Positions 58,619 to 64,000 of a DNA stretch of 64,000 nt are shown here, in pieces; within the stretch, counting starts at the first letter, position 1, and each line of letters begins with the position of its first letter. Source of the stretch: Nannocystis pusilla. GTDB taxonomy: Bacteria; Myxococcota_A; Polyangia; Nannocystales; Nannocystaceae. The translations under genes were made by a program, and so were the position numbers. Location of the stretch: the NCBI RefSeq assembly GCF_026626665.1, contig NZ_JAPNKE010000002.1, forward strand, positions 7,975,168-8,039,167, read 5' to 3'. The notes beneath the pieces are model-generated. The model saw nothing but the letters and a program-made list of their open reading frames with translations, was not told where the DNA came from and did no database searches.

Positions 58619-59833
58619 ATGTTCGCTGCCGCCCCCAAGTACCTGTCCGTTTATGGCTGTCTCTTGCTGCTGGCCGCCTGTCCGTCGAGCGGCGGCGAGA
58701 CCACCGCCGCGACGACCACCACCACCGGCGGCCCCACGACCACCACCGGCGGCGGCACCACTGCGAGCACCGACGAGACCGGGACCACCGCGCCGACCAG
58801 TGGAGCGCCGACCGGCACCACCACCGGCGAGCCTGTCCAGCGCGAGCCGTTCAGCCTTCAGGTGCTCGACAACGCGTGGATCAGCGGCATGGACGGCTGG
58901 AACACCCAGCACCAGGACGTCGCCTTCGACCTCGGCGCGGCCCCCTTTTCAAAGGTCACCCTGGTCGTCGACCTCGACACCGACTGTTACCCCTGGGACA
59001 AGTGGCAGGAGAGCCCGCCGCCGCCGGGGCAGAACTGGCCCGCCTCGTGCGACGCCTTCGACCGGACCATGGGCTTCATCAGCGACCCGGGCGGCGATCC
59101 TGGCGACCCGCCGGGCTTCGAGCTGCTGCGCTCGATCACCCCGTTCGGCGGCCCGGCCCACCTCGAGGCCGACATCACCGACTACGCCAACGCCCACCCC
59201 GGCGAGCACGTCCTGCGCTCGTACATCAACTCGTGGGCCGACGGCGCCGGCCAGGTCAGCGGCTCGGCGGGCGGCTGGCACCTCAGCGTGCGCATCGACG
59301 GCGAGCCGGGCCCGGCCCCGCGCGAGGTGCTCGCGGCGATCTCGCTGTTCAGCGGCGACGTCGGGGTCGACGGCGCGACCACCACGGTGCCGTTCAGCCT
59401 GCCCGAGGGCGTGAAGAAGGCGGAGCTGGTCTACACGGTCAGCGGCCACGGCGGCGCGGCCGACAACCTCGGCGACTGCATCGGCCCGGCCGAGGAGTTC
59501 TGCAAGCGCCGGCACCACATCAGCTTCGACGGCGAGGTCGTCACCTCGTTCGACGCCTGGCGCACCGACTGCGGCGAGCTGTGCACGATCACCGACAACC
59601 CGCTCCCGGTCGGCCCCGCCAAGTTCTGCGCCGAGAACCCCTGCGGCGCGACCGCCTCGGTCATGGCCGCCCGCGCCAACTGGTGCCCGGGCGACCTCGT
59701 CGCCCCCCTGCGCGGGCCCGTCACCTCGGCGCTGCAGCCCGGCGCCGACCACGAGTTCCAGTTCGCCATCGACGACGTGGTCGAGGGCGGCACCTGGACG
59801 GTGTCCGCCGCGCTCTACGCCTACGGCCCGTGA
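58619..59833 (+). CDS. PNGase F-like secreted lipoprotein
   Basis: 404 residues. Lipobox LLAAC (Cys 21), then a Thr/Gly-rich linker to about residue 70. The rest follows the two-domain peptide-N-glycosidase F fold: N-domain with CDAFDRTMGFIS (D148, equivalent to the catalytic Asp), LLRSITPFGG, HLEADITDYANAHPGEHVL; C-domain with LVYTVSGHGGAADNLGDC, GPAEEFCKRRHHISFDGEV (Glu expected for catalysis), WRTDCGELC and ANWCPGDLVAPLRG, including the Cys pairs. The enzyme removes N-linked glycans from glycoproteins. Surface-anchored here, probably for prey or environmental glycoproteins. Confidence 0.8.
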   Translation: MFAAAPKYLSVYGCLLLLAACPSSGGETTAATTTTTGGPTTTTGGGTTASTDETGTTAPTSGAPTGTTTGEPVQREPFSLQVLDNAWISGMDGWNTQHQDVAFDLGAAPFSKVTLVVDLDTDCYPWDKWQESPPPPGQNWPASCDAFDRTMGFISDPGGDPGDPPGFELLRSITPFGGPAHLEADITDYANAHPGEHVLRSYINSWADGAGQVSGSAGGWHLSVRIDGEPGPAPREVLAAISLFSGDVGVDGATTTVPFSLPEGVKKAELVYTVSGHGGAADNLGDCIGPAEEFCKRRHHISFDGEVVTSFDAWRTDCGELCTITDNPLPVGPAKFCAENPCGATASVMAARANWCPGDLVAPLRGPVTSALQPGADHEFQFAIDDVVEGGTWTVSAALYAYGP

Positions 59834-59905
59834 GTCGTGTTCGACCATCGAGGCCCGCGCCGGGCTCGACGGCAGCGGCGTCGACGGCGTTCGATCCTGG
59901 CTGAT

Positions 59906-59963
59906 CAGGCATGTCCGAACGGCAATGCCCTTCAGGACATGTCAACACGGACATGTCCCGTGA
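59906..59963. repeat. palindromic elements between convergent genes
   Basis: GCATGTCCGAACGGCAATGC (59909-59928), CTTCAGGACATGTC and CGGACATGTCCCG (59948-59960) lie between the stops of the PNGase F-like and the next gene. Confidence 0.55.
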
Positions 59964-59964
59964 T

Positions 59965-60854
59965 TCACCTCGCCTCGGCGCGGCGGCGCAGCCGCTCGGC
60001 CTCGTCGGCGCGGCCGAGCGCCTCGAGCCCCTCGGCGAGGATCCGCGCGAACGGGCCGCGGAGGTCGCCGCGACGGACGGGCAGGCGGTCGTACCAGCGC
60101 AGCGCCTCGGCCATGCCGTCGCTCGCCTGCGCCGGCGAGGCGAAGGCGGCGCGCAGCGACAGCTTGGCCAGGCGCGCCACGCACAGCACGAGGTGACTGG
60201 CGCTCTCGCCCCGAGAGTCGCGTCGTCGAAGTTGTCGCCCTGCAGCAGCGGGAACACCCGGCGCACGAAGGCGAGGTAGCGGCCGAGGTTGCCGGCGTCG
60301 GTCAGGCAGGCGACGTGGGCCGCGAACTCCTCGTCGAGCAGGACCTCGAGGCAGGGGCGGTCGGGCCGCCGGCGCTTCCACACCTCGACGGCGAGCAGGC
60401 CGAGCAGGTCCTGGTCGGCCTCGGCGAGGGTCTGCGTCATGTACACGCGCAGCGCCAGCTGCCACGCCGACGCGAACTCGGGCGCCTCGTCGAGGATCGC
60501 CAGGGTCCTGGGCAAGCGCAGCCCGCTCAGGCGATCGAGCCAGCCGAGCAGCGCGCGGTCGGGCAGCGCGGCGACCTCGCCGATGCGCAGGAAGCCGGGG
60601 CAGCGCATCTCCCACACGCCGTCGTAGCGGTACTCCTCCTCGAGCTGCGCCGCGTAGGCGGGGATCTCCTGCTCCGCGGCGACGCTGGCGATGCTGCGCT
60701 CGCGCTCGTCGAAGCTCGAGGCGCCGAACCACCGCCGCATGAGCGCCGTCTCGGCCGCGACCGCAGCGCGTGCATGGGCCCGGATCCGGCTGCGCTCCAC
60801 CGCTCGCACGGGGCGCGGTCGCCCTCGCGGGACGCGCTGCGGAAACCTGGCCAT
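59965..60854 (-). CDS. conserved hypothetical alpha-helical protein (one frameshift)
   Basis: About 296 residues from ATG 60854. Helical throughout: AAVAAETALMRRWFG, SIASVAAEQEIPAYAAQLE, YDGVWEMRCPGFLRIGEVA, DRLSGLRLPRTLAILDEAP, LLGLLAVEVWKRRRPDRPC. A frameshift near 60212 in a four-base G run (minus strand) separates the end, which reads SASHLVLCVARLAKLSLRA, GMAEALRWYDRLPVR, and a TPR-like tail LEALGRADEAERLRRRAEA. No family recognised. Divergent from the cyclase gene. Confidence 0.6.
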
Positions 60855-60917
60855 GCCCGGGTCTATGGGGCGGCCTTCGCGGCGCGGCAACGCGCACCGA
60901 CACACGACGTGCGCAGT

Positions 60918-60977
60918 CCGACGTTCACGGGCCAAAGCGCGCCGACGATGGCGACAGAACGCCGCCGTGAACGTCGG
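60918..60977. promoter_or_regulatory. 13-bp inverted repeat in divergent promoter
   Basis: CCGACGTTCACGG (60918-60930) and its exact complement CCGTGAACGTCGG (60965-60977) are 34 bases apart, between the hypothetical gene and the cyclase gene. It could be a paired operator or a hairpin in a leader. Confidence 0.6.
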
Positions 60978-61117
60978 TCGGCCCGCACGCCGCGACGCTT
61001 CACGGGCAGCGTGATCGACGAAGCAGCTTTCCTCTCGCCAGGCGCCGCGGACGCCTGTCCATCGGCGCCTGGGCCCTTGAGCGCCGGAGCCGCTTCGCGC
61101 AAGCTCGCAGTAGGATA

Positions 61118-63681
61118 ATGACGCCGTTCCACGCAGCGACCGCTGCCTTGATCGCGCTCGGCGCTGGGGTCCTGGCGATGGGGGCGAGGCAAACCCTGGC
61201 GCTGCTGCGGCTGCGTCAGGTCACACCTCACTCGGGCCCGTGGCGGGTCCTGCTCTCCCTGATCCTCGTCTTCATCGCCGCCTACGTCGCCACCGCGGTC
61301 GTGGTCCTGCTCGGCTGGCAGGAAGCGGTGGTGGCGCTGGCGGGCGTCATCTTCCTCGGCGGTGGGATCTTCGTCTACCTGGCCGCGCGCGCCAGCCTGC
61401 GCACGATGCAGGCGCTGGTGAAGTCGAGCATGACGCAGCGCCAGGTCGGCGACATGCTCGAGGCGCTGAGCCACGCGGTGCTGCTCGTCGACGACCGCGG
61501 CCTGGTCCGCACCGTCAACCGCAAGCTGTGCGAGCTCACCGGCCAGCCGGCCAGCGCCCTGGTCGGCAAGTCGATCATGCAGGCGGTCGGGCTCGAGAAC
61601 CCGTTCGCGACCTCGGCGGTCAAGAGCAGCATCGACATGCCGCACACCCACGAGCACGAGCTGCGCCGCCGCGACGGCGCGGTCGTGCCGGTGGCGGTGG
61701 CGATCGTGCCGGCCCACCGCGGCTTCGTCTGCGTCCTGACCGACATCCGCGAGGATCGGATGCGCCGGCGCCAGCTCGACGACGCGGTCCGGATCGCCGA
61801 GGAGATCCTGCGCGCCCGCAACGAATTCATGGCGCTCGTGGCCACCGAATTGCGCGACCCGCTGGGCCAGCTGTCGCGGGCCTCCCGCGCCCTCGCCGAC
61901 GCCCCGCCCGAGGCCGACATCGCCGCCATGGCCCGCAAGATCGGCGGCGCCGGCGAGCAGATGGAGCGCGTCGTCCAGAGCCTCCTCGACATCGGCCGCA
62001 TCGGCGGCAGCGCCGAGGGGGCCCGCGTGTTCCACCCGGCCGCGCTGCTGCGCGAGGCCGCCGAGGCGCTGTCGATCCAGGCCGGGCGCGCCGGGGTCGT
62101 GGTGCGCCACTACGTCGAGCAGGGCGTGCCGACGACCTTCTACGGGCGCGAGGCGCAGATCCGGCAGATCCTCGGGCTGCTCGGGCAGAACGCGATCGCG
62201 CGCGCGCCGGGCGGGGAGATCCGGATCGCGGTCGAACCTGTCCCCGGGGACAAATCATCACACCAGCTGCTGTTCTCGGTCCGCGACACCGGCTATCCGC
62301 TGACCGACACCACCGCCTCCATCGACTTCGACCCGCTGACCAGCGGCGCGCGCAGCCAGGGCGGCCGGCTCGACCTGGCGATCTGCCGCCTCCTGGTGCT
62401 GTCGCTCGGCGGGCGCATGTCGGCCGGCAACACCACCGGCAACACCGCGACCGTGTTCTTCACGGTGCTAGGCGGCGTCGCGCCCGGCTCGCAGCAGACG
62501 ACCCTCGTCAATCAGCTGGGCGAGACCCAGGCGGCCGCGTCGATGAGCGGCGGCGGGTGGAAGAACTCGTTCGAGGCGTCGGCGCGGCTGGCCCGGCTCG
62601 CCATCCCCGACGCCGACGCGACCACGGCCGAGCCCGAGCGCCGCACCGGCTCGGTCCTGGTGGTCGACGACAGCCCGACCAGCCGCGAATTGCTGGCCCA
62701 CCACTGCGGCAGGCCGGCAACACGGTCGAGGTCGCCGGCACCGCCAGCGAGGCGCTCGACCTGGTGTGGCAGCAGGAGTTCGACGTCATCCTGCTCGACG
62801 TCTTGCTGCCCGACAGCGACGGCATCGCCGTGCTCGAGGAGCTGCGCGAGAAGGGCGCGCTCGAGCGGCTCAGCGTGCTGATGATCTCCGCGGTCGAGGA
62901 GACCTCGAGCGTGGCCGCCTGCATCGAGCGCGGCGCCGAGGACTTCCTGCCCAAGCCGGTCAGCCCGGCGCTGCTGCGGGCCCGCCTCGGCGCCTGCCTC
63001 GAGAAGAAGTTCCTGCGCGACAAGGCCCGCCACCACCTGGTCCAGCTGGCCGCCGAGGGCCGCCGCGCCAACGACCTGCTGCGCGTGCTCCTGCCCGACC
63101 CGATCGCCGACGAGCTGCAGTCGTCCGGCACGATCGCCCCGCGCCGGCTCGACAACGTCGCGGTGGTGTTCGCCGACATCGTCGGCTTCACCGCCTATTG
63201 CGACCGCCACAGCCCGGAGGAGGTGCTGATCAGCCTGCAGGACCTGTTCACCCGCTTCGAGCAGCTCGCGCTCGAGTTCGGGGTGCAGAAGATCAAGACG
63301 ATCGGCGACTCCTTCATGGGCGCCGCCGGCCTGTTCGACGCCGACGACGAGCGCCCCGCCCTGCGCTGCGTGCAATTCGGCCGCGCGATCCTGGCGGCCA
63401 GCGCCGAGCTGCCGACCCGGTGGAACCTGCGCATCGGCGTCCACGTCGGCCCGGTCGTCGGCGGCGTGGTCGGCACGCGGCAGTACATCTTCGACATCTG
63501 GGGCGACACCGTGAACACCGCCCAGCGCATCGAACAAAACGCCCGCGTCGGCCAGGTGTGCGTCAGCGCGGCGGCGCGGCGGCAGGTCGAGCCCGACTAC
63601 AAGACCGAGAGCATCGGCGTCAGCGAGATCAAGGGCAAAGGAGAGACCGAGCTCTTCGTCGTCGTCGGGGGCCCGAATTGA
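61118..63681 (+). CDS. degenerate histidine kinase - receiver - adenylate cyclase fusion (one frameshift)
   Basis: About 855 residues. Three N-terminal membrane helices (to about 90), a PAS domain (about 115-220; LEALSHAVLLVDDRGLVRT), a HisKA/HATPase region, a receiver (about 515-630; VLVVDDSPTSRELLAHH, VILLDVLLPDSDG, FLPKPV) and a class III cyclase (about 670-855). The H-box reads LVATELRDPL: the phospho-His is Thr243, and the ATPase G-box is DTGYPL, so kinase activity is probably lost. The cyclase keeps FADIVGFT, IKTIGDSFMG and FDIWGDTVNTAQRIE with metal Asp, substrate Lys and Asp, and Asn/Arg. A missing C near 62706 splits the receiver. The next gene overlaps its stop. Confidence 0.87.
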
Positions 63682-64000
63682 CGGCCGCGACGGTCGTCCT
63701 GACCGTCGTCGTCGTCGCGCTCTCGGTCGCTCTCATCGCGACTGTCGTGAGCAACCGGCGCCGCGTCGCCACCGACCGCGCCGAGCTCGCTCGATTGACA
63801 GAAGACAACCGGGCCCTGCGCGAGCGCAGCGAGGCCGCCCACGCGACCGCCGAGCTGCGCGCGCGCATGGTCGCGCACGTCAGCCACGAGCTGCGCACGC
63901 CGATGCAGGCGATCATGAGCCTGCTGGCGCTGCTCGACGACCACGGCCTGCCGACAGAGCAGCGCCGGCAGCACCTCAGCACGCTGCGCGGCTCGAGCGA
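63678..64000 (+). CDS. histidine kinase, cut by window end
   Basis: Partial, 107 residues seen. TTG 63678 overlaps the previous stop (TTGA). One membrane helix (VVLTVVVVALSVALIATVV), a short coiled coil (DRAELARLTEDNRALRERS), then an intact HisKA H-box VAHVSHELRTPMQAIM. Translational coupling to the cyclase fusion suggests this kinase supplies the phosphate that the degenerate kinase cannot. Confidence 0.8.
   Translation, partial: MTAATVVLTVVVVALSVALIATVVSNRRRVATDRAELARLTEDNRALRERSEAAHATAELRARMVAHVSHELRTPMQAIMSLLALLDDHGLPTEQRRQHLSTLRGSS

Overview
The window looks like chromosome of a myxobacterium, most likely of the Nannocystis group. It is very GC-rich and almost fully coding. It carries many lipoproteins with Ser/Thr-rich linkers, Cys-rich repeats of the myxobacterial CGDGxxDxGEECDD type, Ser/Thr kinases with TonB-like tails, an orphan VgrG locus and a possible sterol-type dehydrogenase. 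I see no prophage, insertion sequence, CRISPR array or rRNA. One tRNA-Ala gene is present.

Layout. 0.1-8 kb: carotenoid oxygenase, Tat-exported PhoD-like phosphatase, two tandem Cys-rich lipoproteins, membrane Ser/Thr kinase. 8-10.8 kb: outer-membrane-type protein and a PDZ/thioredoxin-like lipoprotein ending in a strong terminator. 10.8-17.3 kb: type VI secretion spike locus (HEAT protein, DUF6484-like protein, VgrG) divergent from a pseudokinase. 17.4-21 kb: M13 peptidase and an ECF sigma operon. 21-26.2 kb: exported TldD/PmbA-like pair, YhbY, TlyA. 26.5-28.2 kb: tRNA-Ala, PP2C phosphatase, OmpA-like lipoprotein. 28.3-31.9 kb: MetH. 32-40 kb: phosphoesterase, oxidase-acetyltransferase fusion opposite a MocR regulator, peptidase E, coiled-coil gene with a partial duplication, SDR. 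40-46 kb: heavy-metal-type RND efflux system. 46.5-57 kb: DUF72, DUF938, paired Cys-rich lipoproteins, epimerase-type dehydrogenase, ABC exporter, DksA-like protein, GMC oxidoreductase. 57-64 kb: membrane protein, PNGase F-like lipoprotein, and a degenerate histidine kinase-receiver-adenylate cyclase followed by an intact histidine kinase cut by the window end.

Two things cut across the window. First, a short palindromic element (core TGTCC-nnn-GGACA; exact form TGTCCCGAAGGACA four times) is scattered through intergenic regions, often just after stop codons, in clusters, and in frame inside genes; one copy sits at the edge of a partial gene duplication. This is the most interesting unexplained signal. 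Second, about fourteen otherwise intact genes carry one or two single-base frameshifts, mostly deletions in short homopolymers. Some pairs compensate each other. This looks like uncorrected long-read sequence error rather than gene decay, so those genes are annotated as whole genes with the break noted.
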